NCBI RefSeq assembly: GCF_900108175.1
Contig: NZ_FNVO01000006.1
Span: forward strand, 124,001-188,000
Direction: 5' to 3'
Length of the DNA: 64,000 nt
From: Thermomonospora echinospora
GTDB lineage: Bacteria > Actinomycetota > Actinomycetes > Streptosporangiales > Streptosporangiaceae
A model generated the notes under the pieces. That model saw only the letters and a list, made by a program, of their open reading frames with translations, was not told the origin of the DNA and did not search any database. The stretch's first letter is position 1. Each line of letters begins with the position of its first letter. This document shows positions 43,097 to 51,398 of the stretch, piece by piece. A program made the position numbers and the translations under genes.

Positions 43097-43319
43097 GGCG
43101 CCCGGGCCGCGGTGGTCGTGGTCAGGTGCCGGGTGTAGCTGATACCGGCGCGCTTGGCGATGTCGAGGCGGAACCTACCGCAGGACCGGCCCGCCTCGTC
43201 CCCCACGACGCCGCCCGCAGCGTGCCCGGTCTCAGCGCCCCGGCTCGGCCGTCACCTCGGTCGCTCGCCCATGACCGAGCAGCAGAGAGCGGTCTCGGCG
43301 GTGGCCTCGGTCCGGTGGC

Positions 43320-44759
43320 TCAGTGAGATCTCCGGCGGAGCAGGAATACCGCCGCCACGCCCGTCCCGGTCAATGCTTGGGCGAGCAGGTAGGAGCCGAG
43401 GTCGGGGGGCTGGGCGCCCAGGGCCATCAAGGCGGGTGCGCAGCCGAGTGCGGCCAGGTCAGCGCCGGTCAGGGCCCAGAGGACCGGACCGGTGAACATG
43501 ACGCCGAAGGGGGTGGGGATGGGCGGAAGCGAATGGTCCACCGGGCCACGCCGTGCCATCCGCAGGGCGCCGACGGCCAGAGCGGGTGCGGCCACCAGGC
43601 CGAACAGCCACCACGGGCCGGCGCTCAGGGCTCCGGTTGCGACGAGCCCGGTCAGCGCGAGGGCGAGCCAGCCGCCGCCTGCCAGCGCGGGCAGCAGCGC
43701 GCGTGCCGCCAATGCGGGCCGGGCGCCGATGCCGGACAGCCGCGCCAGGCTCGGGTCGTTCCTGTCGCGGCGCACCCCCGCCGTGCAGGCCGCGGCGGTG
43801 ATGAGCGCTCCGGCGGCCAGCACGGTCAGGACGACCGGGGTGAGACCGCCCCCGGCCCGTGCGGCCAGGGCGGGCAGTGCGGCACTCGCCAGCAGCAGCG
43901 CCGAGCGGCCCGGACGCCGGGCCGCTCGGCGCCAGTCGGGCCAGGCCGGCGCCAGCGGGGCGGGGAGCCGCCGCGGCAGCGGCCGTGATCGCAGGCGGCG
44001 ACGGCGCCAGTGCTCGTCCTCGGCGATCCAGGTCAGCGTGCCGGGGTCCAGCAGGACCGTCGCGGTGACCACCTGCCCGGTACGCGTGGAGGCGGCCAGG
44101 ATGCTGCGCGCGGGGACGCGTTCGAGCGCCGCCCACGCCAGCCGCACCAGCACGGCGGTCGCGGTGGCCGCCACGACCGCGACGGCCGAGCCCACGCAGG
44201 CGGGCGCCCCGGCGACGGCGGACAGCAGCGGCCGCCACGGACCGCCGCCCAGCACCGCCGCGAGCACGGCCAGCACCACCACGGCGATGATCATTGCCAG
44301 CAGCCATGTGTCCCAGGACTGGGAGGCCTGCGCCAGCACCGCCACCGCCATCCCGCCGGTGGTCGCCGAGATCCCCAGCACGCCCGCGGTGAGCAGCCGC
44401 ACCATGAACGGGTCGGGGGCGCCGAGGGCGGACAGCAGCCCCACGCCCAGGGCCAGCCCGGTCAGCAGCGCGACCGCGAGCAGGATCCCGACCGTCTTCC
44501 TGAGCACCCCGCGACGGGGCAGCGGCGAGAGCAGCAGCCATGCCGCGTCGGCGGCCGAGACGGCGACGGGACCGAACGTGCGGGCCAGCACGAGGTAGCC
44601 CGCGTAGGCCAGTGCGGCCAGGGCGACGCCCGCGCCCATCCGGGACGGATCGACCTGTCTCGTGAGGCCGGCCAGTACCTCGTCCAGCGCCGGGGCCAGC
44701 AGCACCAGCGCCACGGCGATCCCGAACGCGGTGCAGTACCGATCCGTCCAGGTCTTCAT
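43320..44759 (-). CDS. DUF6297-like multi-pass ABC exporter permease
   Basis: A 479-residue membrane protein with about ten to twelve hydrophobic segments in two halves. ATG 44759 lies in the stop of the ATPase gene (ATGA), so the two are coupled. The central cytoplasmic segment (VPARSILAASTRTGQVVTATVLLDPGTLTWIAEDEHWRRRRLRSRPL) is typical of DUF6297 proteins, which occur next to lone ABC ATPases in Streptomyces and relatives. It presumably forms the membrane part of that transporter; the substrate is unknown. The earlier in-frame start at 44858 is within the ATPase gene and rejected. Confidence 0.82.
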   Translation of the reverse strand: MKTWTDRYCTAFGIAVALVLLAPALDEVLAGLTRQVDPSRMGAGVALAALAYAGYLVLARTFGPVAVSAADAAWLLLSPLPRRGVLRKTVGILLAVALLTGLALGVGLLSALGAPDPFMVRLLTAGVLGISATTGGMAVAVLAQASQSWDTWLLAMIIAVVVLAVLAAVLGGGPWRPLLSAVAGAPACVGSAVAVVAATATAVLVRLAWAALERVPARSILAASTRTGQVVTATVLLDPGTLTWIAEDEHWRRRRLRSRPLPRRLPAPLAPAWPDWRRAARRPGRSALLLASAALPALAARAGGGLTPVVLTVLAAGALITAAACTAGVRRDRNDPSLARLSGIGARPALAARALLPALAGGGWLALALTGLVATGALSAGPWWLFGLVAAPALAVGALRMARRGPVDHSLPPIPTPFGVMFTGPVLWALTGADLAALGCAPALMALGAQPPDLGSYLLAQALTGTGVAAVFLLRRRSH

Positions 44760-45379
44760 GAGGTCTGCAACGTCAGCCGACGGGCGCGGGTGGACTCCGC
44801 GAGTTGCAGGTCGTGCGTTGCCATCACCACTGTGCCGCCTTCCTCCGCGTACTCGCACAGGCTCGCCGCCAGCCGCTCCCGGAACGCCGGGTCGAGCCCG
44901 CGTTCGGGCTCGTCCAGCAGCAGCAACCGGCTCGGCCGGATCAGCGCCATGGCCAGCAACAGCCGCTGTCGCTGACCCGTCGACAGCGCCAGCGGCGCCC
45001 TGTCACCCTGCCCGGCCAGGCCGAACGTCTCCAGCGCCGCGTCGACCCCCATCCGCGCCGCGCCGTGCACCGCGGGCATCAGCTCCAGATGCTCGCGCAC
45101 CGTCAGCCCCGGATACCACGCCGGCTCGTCTCCCACGAGAGCGACGTCGCGCCAGAACCCCGGCTCGTCCGCCGGAGGCCGGGCGAAGACGACGACCTGT
45201 CCCGACACCCCGGGCTGAAGCCCCGCCAGGCACCGCAGCAACGTCGACTTGCCCGCCCCGTTCTCCCCGACCACGGCCACGATGTCGCCCCGGTCCACCC
45301 GAAGCCCCACGCCGGCAAAAACCCGGCCGCCACCCAGCTCGACCCCTACATCCCGGGCGTCAACGACCATTTCCGCCAT
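44756..45379 (-). CDS. ABC transporter ATP-binding protein
   Basis: A 207-residue ATPase. Walker A GENGAGKSTLL, Q-loop VGDEPAWYPGLTVREHLEL, signature LSTGQRQRLLLAMALI (LSTGQ instead of LSGGQ), Walker B LLLLDEPERGLDP and H-loop ATHDLQLAEST are all present. It is coupled by ATGA to the large permease gene. The short length (CcmA-like) indicates a simple ABC-2 type exporter ATPase. Confidence 0.92.
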   Translation of the reverse strand: MAEMVVDARDVGVELGGGRVFAGVGLRVDRGDIVAVVGENGAGKSTLLRCLAGLQPGVSGQVVVFARPPADEPGFWRDVALVGDEPAWYPGLTVREHLELMPAVHGAARMGVDAALETFGLAGQGDRAPLALSTGQRQRLLLAMALIRPSRLLLLDEPERGLDPAFRERLAASLCEYAEEGGTVVMATHDLQLAESTRARRLTLQTS

Positions 45380-45397
45380 TCTCCGACCCTACGACGC

Positions 45398-45428
45398 GGC
45401 CGCCGTCAATGGGGGCGGAACGGCGGCC
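45398..45428 (-). terminator. Terminator hairpin after the HNH nuclease gene
   Basis: GGCCGCCGT at 45398-45406 pairs with ACGGCGGCC at 45420-45428 across a 13-nt loop. On the minus strand it lies 21 nt past the HNH gene stop and just before the ABC ATPase gene starts. Confidence 0.5.
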
Positions 45429-45449
45429 GGTCGGCGGGACGCGCGGGGA

Positions 45450-46070
45450 TCAGCAGGTGTTGAGCATGGCGGTGAGGGCGGACTTCTCGGCGGAGTCGAC
45501 CGAGAGGTTCCAGTACCACTTCACCTGGATCCAGGCTCGGGCGTAGGTGCAGCGGAAGGAGGCCAGCGGGGGCTGCCACTCGGCCGGGTCCTTGTCGCCC
45601 TTGGCCTGGTTGACGTTGTCGGTGACGGCCCACAGTTCGGGACCGCCGAGGTCGTTGGCGTAGGACTGGCGCTGGGAGGTCGTCCAGGCGTAAGCGCCGG
45701 ACGACCAGGCCTCGGCCAGCGGGACCATGTGGTCGATGTCGACGTCGGAGGCGGCGCGCCAGGTGGCGCCGTCGTACGGGGAGTACCAGGAGCCGGAGGT
45801 CGCGGCGCAACCGGAGTCGGTGACCACGCCGGAGCCGTCGCGCTTGAGAACGGTCTCGCGGGTGTTGCAGGTGCCGGAGATGGTGATCCAGTGCGGGAAC
45901 AGGTCGCGGTTGTAGGAGGAGTGGTTGGACTCGGCCCGTACGGTCAGGGCGGCCAGGCGGGAGGCGGCGGTCGAGGCGGACGGGATGTTCGGGGGCGTCG
46001 CGGACGCCGCGGGGGCCAGGACGATGGTGAGGACCACGGCCAGGGCGCCTGCGGACAGCAGTCGTCGCAT
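45450..46070 (-). CDS. Secreted HNH endonuclease-family protein (GmrSD C-terminal/DUF1524-like)
   Basis: A 206-residue protein with a Sec signal peptide (RLLSAGALAVVLTIVLAPAASA). The mature protein has the DHx-type nuclease motif DIDHMVPLAEAW with Asp113/His114, preceded by WYSPYDGATW and followed by ELWAVTDNVNQAKGDKDPAEW, the Asn and Lys positions of the beta-beta-alpha metal site. Four cysteines (GTCNTRE, DSGCAAT, FRCTYA, LNTC) suggest two disulfides, as expected for an exported enzyme. Such secreted HNH proteins are common in streptomycetes and may degrade extracellular DNA. It stands alone between two ABC exporter pairs. Confidence 0.88.
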   Translation of the reverse strand: MRRLLSAGALAVVLTIVLAPAASATPPNIPSASTAASRLAALTVRAESNHSSYNRDLFPHWITISGTCNTRETVLKRDGSGVVTDSGCAATSGSWYSPYDGATWRAASDVDIDHMVPLAEAWSSGAYAWTTSQRQSYANDLGGPELWAVTDNVNQAKGDKDPAEWQPPLASFRCTYARAWIQVKWYWNLSVDSAEKSALTAMLNTC

Positions 46071-46231
46071 CGGCGGGGAACCCTTCTGCCGCCACCCCGG
46101 TCAGGGAAGCGGGGGCCCTGAGCGGGCCGGGAGGGCGACAGATCGAAGATCACCCCACACAGTGACATAAGGAATAAATCGGTCTTAACTGATGCGAATC
46201 AGCAACAATCGCCCGGGTGCCACGGCTCGGC

Positions 46232-47071
46232 TCATTGGTCGCGCCGGTGGACGGCGATGATGGCGAGCGCGGCTGCGGCCAGGGTCCACACCGCGTAGAC
46301 GGTCCAGGCTCCGCCGGTCGTCCAGGGGAAGCGGGTCGGGGCGGGGTCGACCGTCACCAGCCGGAGCCACGCCTGGAAGGGCAGGGCGTGGCCGACGACC
46401 GCCGACCAGTGGCGGCCGTCGGTGATGATCGTGGGCAGCACGATGACGACCAGCGCCGAGGCGACCATGGTCGGCGCGGTCTGCCGGATGACGGTGCCCA
46501 GCGCCAGGCCGGCGAGCGCGCACACCGGCGCCAGGAGGGTGGAGGCGAGGACGACGCGCAGGGCGCCCGGGTGACCGATGGAGACGCCCACGCCCCGGCT
46601 GCCCAGGATCGCCTGGGTCAGACCGAAGGAGATGCCCACGACGAACGCGCCGAAAACGGTCGTGAACACCGTGAGGACGACCGCCTTGGCCGCCATCACC
46701 GAACGGCGGGCCGGGACGGCCGCGAACGTCGTGCGGATGCCGCCGGTGGCGTACTCGCCGATGATCATGAGGGCGCCGAGGACGCCGAGGGCGAGCGCCA
46801 TGATGGCGGCGGCGTTGATGGTGAAGGCCTCCTGCAGCGGGATCCCGTCGCGGACGAAGGCGGCCCGGTCGGCGGCGCCCTGTTCCCTCCAGTGGTTGTA
46901 GGTGTCGTAGGCGGTGCCCACGTTGATCGCGATGACGGTCAGCGCGGTGACTCCGTAGGCGATCCAGGTCGAGCGCAGCGACCGGAGCTTGATCCACTCG
47001 GCGGCGGCCAGGTCGCGGAAGCGGGCACGGGGCTCGGTGACGCGGAGCTCACCGGCGAGTTGAGCGGTCAT
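46232..47071 (-). CDS. ABC exporter permease
   Basis: A 279-residue membrane protein with six hydrophobic helices (about 38-56, 84-106, 127-150, 164-190, 198-218, 250-272) and the N-terminal LAAAEWIKLRSLRSTW that marks ABC-2 family permeases of the YxlG/YtrC type. ATG 47071 overlaps the stop of its ATPase gene. It forms the membrane part of that exporter. Confidence 0.88.
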   Translation of the reverse strand: MTAQLAGELRVTEPRARFRDLAAAEWIKLRSLRSTWIAYGVTALTVIAINVGTAYDTYNHWREQGAADRAAFVRDGIPLQEAFTINAAAIMALALGVLGALMIIGEYATGGIRTTFAAVPARRSVMAAKAVVLTVFTTVFGAFVVGISFGLTQAILGSRGVGVSIGHPGALRVVLASTLLAPVCALAGLALGTVIRQTAPTMVASALVVIVLPTIITDGRHWSAVVGHALPFQAWLRLVTVDPAPTRFPWTTGGAWTVYAVWTLAAAALAIIAVHRRDQ

Positions 47072-47976
47072 CGGGACCCTCCTGCGAGGTACTGGGCGCT
47101 GTCGGCGGTGAGTTCCATGAACGCCTCCTCCAGCGAGGCGGATCGGGTGTCGAGGTGGCGCAGCGGGATGCGGTGCTCCAGGGCGATCTCACCGATTCGG
47201 GCCGCGGTCAGGCCGGTCACGGTGAGCAGTTCGCCCTCCGCGCGCACGGCCGCTCCCTCGGCCGTCAGCAGGTCCGCGAGGACGACGGCGGCGGGCGTTC
47301 CCACGGTGACGTTCTGCCGGGTGCCGCGCGCCGAGAACTCCGCGAGGCTCTCGGCCGCGATCAGCTCACCGCGGCCGATGACGATCAACTGGTCGGCGGT
47401 GTGCTCCATCTCCGACATCAGATGGCTGGAGACGAACACGGTGCGCCCCTCGTCGGCCAGCCGCCGGAACAGGTCGCGCACCCACTTCACGCCACCGGGG
47501 TCCAGGCCGTTGAGCGGTTCGTCGAACAGCAGCACCGGCGGGTCGCCGAGCAGGGCGGCGGCGATGCCCAGCCGCTGCTTCATGCCGAGGGAGAATCCGC
47601 CGATGCGGCGCCGGGCCACCTCGGCGAGACCGACCTCCCGCAGCACCTCCCCCACCCGGCTCCGCGGGATGCGGTTGCTTCGGGCCAGCGCGAACAGATG
47701 CGCCGCCGCCGTACGCCCGCCGTGCACGTCGTGCGCGTCGAGCAGCGAGCCGACATGACGCAGACCGCGAGGACGGTCCCGGAAGGGACGGCCGTCGACG
47801 GTGACCGTGCCGCCGGTGGGCTCGTGCAGGCCGAGGATCAGCCGCAGGGTGGTGCTCTTACCGGCGCCGTTCGGCCCGAGGAACCCGGTCACCTGGCCGG
47901 GGCGCACGGTGAAGGTCAGGTCCTTGACGGCCGTCGTGCCGCCGTAGCGCTTGGTGAGTCCGCTGACTTCAATCAT
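47068..47976 (-). CDS. ABC exporter ATP-binding protein
   Basis: A 302-residue ATPase with Walker A GPNGAGKSTT, signature FSLGMKQRLGIAAALL, Walker B VLLFDEPLNGLDP and H-loop SSHLMSEMEHTAD. The 80-residue C-terminal extension (VTVGTPAAVVLADLLTAEGA...RSASLEEAFMELT) is typical of bacitracin/lantibiotic-type exporters. It is divergent from a NarL-type two-component system, 133 bp away, an arrangement in which the system often controls the exporter. Confidence 0.93.
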   Translation of the reverse strand: MIEVSGLTKRYGGTTAVKDLTFTVRPGQVTGFLGPNGAGKSTTLRLILGLHEPTGGTVTVDGRPFRDRPRGLRHVGSLLDAHDVHGGRTAAAHLFALARSNRIPRSRVGEVLREVGLAEVARRRIGGFSLGMKQRLGIAAALLGDPPVLLFDEPLNGLDPGGVKWVRDLFRRLADEGRTVFVSSHLMSEMEHTADQLIVIGRGELIAAESLAEFSARGTRQNVTVGTPAAVVLADLLTAEGAAVRAEGELLTVTGLTAARIGEIALEHRIPLRHLDTRSASLEEAFMELTADSAQYLAGGSR

Positions 47977-48097
47977 GGGCCAACGGTGCCGGTGGGCGGC
48001 CCCGTTCGTCGTCGGACCACCGCCGACAATCGCCGGGCGCGGGTGTCGACCCCGGTTGTACAGCCTCAGGCCGACGACCGGTCTGCGGACACGTGGT

Positions 48098-48103
48098 TAC
48101 GAT
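48098..48103 (+). promoter_or_regulatory. -10 box for a leaderless sensor-kinase mRNA
   Basis: TACGAT fits TANNNT and ends 6 nt before ATG 48110. There is no Shine-Dalgarno sequence, so a leaderless transcript is likely. Confidence 0.5.
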
Positions 48104-48109
48104 CGCGGC

Positions 48110-49336
48110 ATGTCCGCTTCACCGCCCCTGCTCAAACGGATACCGCCGGGCCTATGGGCGGCGCTGGCGTGGTTCACGGCGGCGGTGGAGCCCATCGTCC
48201 AGTACGTCCTGATGCCGCCGCGGCACCGTTACTCGCTCGACTATCCCCGTGACGGCCTGGACTCCTTCACGGCCAAGGCACTGCTCGCCTGCGCCTTTGT
48301 GATGGTCCTGGCCGGCAGCGCACTGCTGCGCCGCAGGACGCTGCCGGCCTACGGCCTGCTGGTGGCCGGCACGGTCGTCTCAACGCTGGCCTGGCGCCAG
48401 GACGAGATCCCGCCCCTGCAGTTCCTGGGAGTGGATGTCGCCCTCTGCTACGTCGCGGCCACCCGGCCCCGGCGCGACTCGCTCGCCGCAGCCGCCGGGG
48501 CGCTCGGGGTGCTCGCCGGTTGTTTCGTCCTCAGAGAGGTCACGGGGTACGGCTCGGGCACCGCCCCGGAGCCGTACGTGTCCCTGACCGTGGTCATCGC
48601 CTGGCTCATCGGCAACTCGGTGGCCCAGGCCCGCGTCCACACCGAGGAACTGCACGCCCAGGCCGCCGCCCAGGCCGTCACCGCCGAGCGGCTGCGCATC
48701 GCCCGCGAGATGCACGACACGGTCGCCCACAGCATCGGCATCATCGCCCTACAGGCCGGCGCCGCCGCCCGGGTCATGGAAACCCAGCCGGCCCGGGCCC
48801 GCGAGGCCATGCTCACCGTGGAGAGAACGGGCCGTGAGACGCTGTCCGGGCTGCGGCGGATGCTCGGCGCGCTGCGCGAGGCCGACCAGGACGGGCGGCG
48901 AACGCCTCCGCACCCGACCACCGGCCTGGCGGACGTGGCACGGCTCGCCGCGACGACCACGGCCGCCGGTGTCCGCGTGGAGGTGCACTGGGAGGGCAGG
49001 CACCGTCCGCTGCCTCCGGACATCGACCTGGCGGCCTTCCGGATCGTCCAGGAGTCGGTGACCAATGTCGTACGGCACTCGGGTGCCGGCTCCTGCCGCG
49101 TGAGCATCGGCCACCGCGAGGACGCGCTCGTCATCGAGGTCCGCGACCACGGAAGGGGCGGCGGCACCGGCACGGACACCGGATACGGGCTGGCCGGTAT
49201 GCGCGAGCGGGTCGCACTCCTGCACGGCGACTTCACCGCAGGCCCGCAGCCCCAGGGCGGCTTCCTGGTCACGGCCCGGCTCCCCCTGCCGGAAGCGGCG
49301 GCGCCTGAGCCGGAAGCGAAGGCCGGGGCCCGATGA
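48110..49336 (+). CDS. NarL-type sensor histidine kinase (HisKA_3)
   Basis: A 408-residue kinase with four to six membrane helices in the first 165 residues, no large outside domain, then HisKA_3 with His202 (LRIAREMHDTVAHSIGIIALQAGAAARVM) and the ATPase N box (FRIVQESVTNVVRHSGA), and GYGLAGMRERVALLHGDF. These intramembrane-sensing-like kinases often respond to cell-envelope stress or antibiotics and control a neighbouring ABC exporter; the divergent exporter pair fits this. ATG 48110 seems leaderless. The stop overlaps the response regulator by ATGA. Confidence 0.93.
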   Translation: MSASPPLLKRIPPGLWAALAWFTAAVEPIVQYVLMPPRHRYSLDYPRDGLDSFTAKALLACAFVMVLAGSALLRRRTLPAYGLLVAGTVVSTLAWRQDEIPPLQFLGVDVALCYVAATRPRRDSLAAAAGALGVLAGCFVLREVTGYGSGTAPEPYVSLTVVIAWLIGNSVAQARVHTEELHAQAAAQAVTAERLRIAREMHDTVAHSIGIIALQAGAAARVMETQPARAREAMLTVERTGRETLSGLRRMLGALREADQDGRRTPPHPTTGLADVARLAATTTAAGVRVEVHWEGRHRPLPPDIDLAAFRIVQESVTNVVRHSGAGSCRVSIGHREDALVIEVRDHGRGGGTGTDTGYGLAGMRERVALLHGDFTAGPQPQGGFLVTARLPLPEAAAPEPEAKAGAR

Positions 49337-49992
49337 CCGTCCGCGTCGTACTCGCCGACGACCAGCCCCTCGTCCGCGCCGCCCTGCAGATGGTCATCAC
49401 CGACGCCGCCGACGTGGAGGTCGTGGGCGAGGCCGGCAACGGCGCCGAAGCGGTCCGGCTGACCGAGGAACTCGCCCCCGACGTCGTGGTGATGGACCTC
49501 CGGATGCCCGGCATGGACGGTATCGAGGCCACCCGGCGGATCACCACGGGCACCGGCGCCACGCGCGTCGTCGTCCTGACGACCTTCGATGACGACGACC
49601 ACGTCTACGGGGCGCTGCGCGCCGGGGCGTCCGGCTTCCTCGTCAAGGACATGGCCCTGGAGGACATCCTCGCCGCGGTGCGGATCGTCGCCGCCGGGGA
49701 CGCCCTGCTCGCCCCCGGCGTCACCCGCCGGCTCATCAAGGACTTCGCCGGCCGCCCCGCACCGGCGCCGGCGCGACGGGCCCGGCTCGACGCCGTCACC
49801 GACCGGGAACGCGAGGTGCTGACCCTGGTCGGCAGGGGTCTGTCCAACGCCGAGATCGCCGGGGAGCTGTGCATCAGCGTCGCCACCGCCAAGACCTACC
49901 TGACCCGGCTGCTCGCCAAGCTCGATGCCCGCGACCGGGTACAACTGGTGATCATCGCCTACGAGACGGGCCTGGTGGCACCGCCCCAGTGA
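49333..49992 (+). CDS. NarL/LuxR-family response regulator
   Basis: A 219-residue regulator. Receiver domain: DDQ, phosphoacceptor Asp55 (VVVMDLRMPGMDG), VLTTFDDDDHV and FLVKD. C-terminal LuxR HTH: LDAVTDREREVLTLVGRGLSNAEIAGELCISVATAKTYLTRLLAKLDARDRVQLVIIAYE. It is co-translated with the kinase (ATGA) and most likely controls the divergent ABC exporter. Confidence 0.95.
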   Translation: MTVRVVLADDQPLVRAALQMVITDAADVEVVGEAGNGAEAVRLTEELAPDVVVMDLRMPGMDGIEATRRITTGTGATRVVVLTTFDDDDHVYGALRAGASGFLVKDMALEDILAAVRIVAAGDALLAPGVTRRLIKDFAGRPAPAPARRARLDAVTDREREVLTLVGRGLSNAEIAGELCISVATAKTYLTRLLAKLDARDRVQLVIIAYETGLVAPPQ

Positions 49993-50109
49993 GCCGTCAC
50001 CGCACCACGCGCCCGCCGGTGGCCACGTGCAGAAGACTTCGCCCGTCCCTGGTCGTGGCGGGCCGCCCCTGACGCCGTCGGCCACGCGCGGGCCGGCGGG
50101 TGGGACGGG

Positions 50110-51126
50110 TCAGGTTCCCGTTCGGCACCGGTCCGGCATGGGGAAGGGGTCGGCGGCCAGTTCCCAGGCTCGTTGCAGCGGGCGGGGGTCCGTCCAGCAG
50201 CCCAGGTCGACGTGGGCGTTGATGAAGCCGTGCAGTTCCAGGAAGGCGCTCTGGGCGGCGAGCACGGCCAGGTGCTCGCCGGTCAGGTCGGGGGCGAAGT
50301 CGGTGCGCGGCCGGTGGACGTAGGCGGGGTCGCCGGTCTCCGCGGCCATGACCTGGGCCACCTCGGCGCCTCCCGCCCGGGTCCAGCGCGCCGCGCGCAG
50401 CAGTGCCGCCAGGTGGCGGGCCACCAGTTCGGGCTGGTCGGCCAGCAGGGCGGCGTGCACCGTGAGGGCGCGCGGCGTCCCGTTGTTGACGCGGATGAAC
50501 GGGTCCGGGTGGTCGCCGAGTGCGGCGACCTCGACCGCCCGCAGCGCGCGCCGCACCGCGAGTCCTGCGGTCCCCCTGACCCAGATCGCGTCGACCGTTC
50601 CGTCGGCGAGCGCGGCGGCGGCCGGTCCGTGGTCATCGACGCCGGGTTCGTCCTCCACGCCGAGCCCGTCGCCGGTACGGTCCGGGAGCGTCCGTACGCG
50701 CACGTCGTCCAGGCCGAGTCCGGCCAGGCGCAGTGCGCGGTCGAAGCCGCGCAGGGCCGTCACGCCCGCCAGGCCCGCCCGGCGTCCCGGTGAGCCGGGC
50801 ACGCCGACGGTGCGGCCGGCGAGGTCGGCCGGGCCGCCGATGCCCGAGTCCGGGCGGGCCAGCACGGCCTGGTACTCGTCCGCCCAGGAGATCGCCACCA
50901 GCCGGGTGGGGGCGCCGTGCGCGCGGGCCCGCAGAGCTGGAACGTTCCCGCTCTCCTGGATCAGTCCCGCCGTCCCCGGTCCGGGGTGGCCGCCCGGACC
51001 CCACGGCACCGGATCCCGCGGCGTGGGGACCGGCGGTCCGTCCGGGCCGAACTCCGCCGCGAGGAAGCCCGCCCGTGCGGCGACGGCCGTCACGGTGGGC
51101 GCCGGACAGCAGGCGTACCGGCCCAT
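50110..51126 (-). CDS. DszB-like protein (sulfinate desulfinase / SBP fold)
   Basis: A 338-residue protein of the periplasmic-binding-protein fold but without a signal peptide, as in DszB, which removes sulfite from 2-hydroxybiphenyl-2-sulfinate. From memory of DszB, the key residues are Cys27, His60 and Arg70. Here CCPAPTV near the N-terminus keeps the cysteine and GGHPGPG keeps the histidine, while the arginine position reads Gln (LIQESGNVPAL). Other shared stretches: TRLVAISW, SGIGGPADLAGRTVGVPGSPGRRAG, and LAVLAAQSAFLELHGFINAHVDLGCW. ATG 51126 is used, with GGAG nine bases upstream. The altered Arg suggests a changed substrate or a binding role. It opens the organosulfur island but is separate from the operon that follows. 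Confidence 0.72.
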   Translation of the reverse strand: MGRYACCPAPTVTAVAARAGFLAAEFGPDGPPVPTPRDPVPWGPGGHPGPGTAGLIQESGNVPALRARAHGAPTRLVAISWADEYQAVLARPDSGIGGPADLAGRTVGVPGSPGRRAGLAGVTALRGFDRALRLAGLGLDDVRVRTLPDRTGDGLGVEDEPGVDDHGPAAAALADGTVDAIWVRGTAGLAVRRALRAVEVAALGDHPDPFIRVNNGTPRALTVHAALLADQPELVARHLAALLRAARWTRAGGAEVAQVMAAETGDPAYVHRPRTDFAPDLTGEHLAVLAAQSAFLELHGFINAHVDLGCWTDPRPLQRAWELAADPFPMPDRCRTGT

Positions 51127-51355
51127 CACGGCCGCTCCGGACCGAGATGATCGCGCTCCTCCATCACCCGTTCCCTTCGCTCGGGACCTGCGCGGCCAGC
51201 ACGGCACATCAGAGAGGAAAACAGACCAGAAAAGTAGATTATTACCGGATTCATGCCATGTCGTCCACCGGCCGCGGGCATCACACGGCCCGCTGTGCGG
51301 AAGGCTACGCCCAGGACCGCCGACTCCGCAGCGGACTGGTGAGATCGCCTCATAA

Positions 51356-51372
51356 TACCTATATTATAGGTA
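51356..51372. promoter_or_regulatory. 17-bp palindrome upstream of the sulfotransferase
   Basis: TACCTATA (51356-51363) and TATAGGTA (51365-51372) flank a central T, an 8+1+8 perfect palindrome in a very AT-rich stretch. It ends 26 bp before ATG 51399. The right part runs into TAGGTTTTGCCTA, a second looser repeat. It is a good operator candidate; CCTAT/ATAGG cores recur near sulfur genes at 56555-56564. Confidence 0.5.
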
Positions 51373-51398
51373 GGTTTTGCCTAAAAATGGAGGTGGGC

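Noticed and set aside
43100-43280. A short minus-strand open stretch reading GDEAGRSCGRFRLDIAKRAG before the DUF6297 gene
   Set aside because: About 60 codons without a start codon, bounded by stops and unlike any family I know. It could be a remnant, but the support is too thin to list as a gene.
51366-51384. A possible iron box before the sulfotransferase
   Set aside because: Only about 12 of 19 positions match the IdeR/DmdR consensus, below what real sites show.
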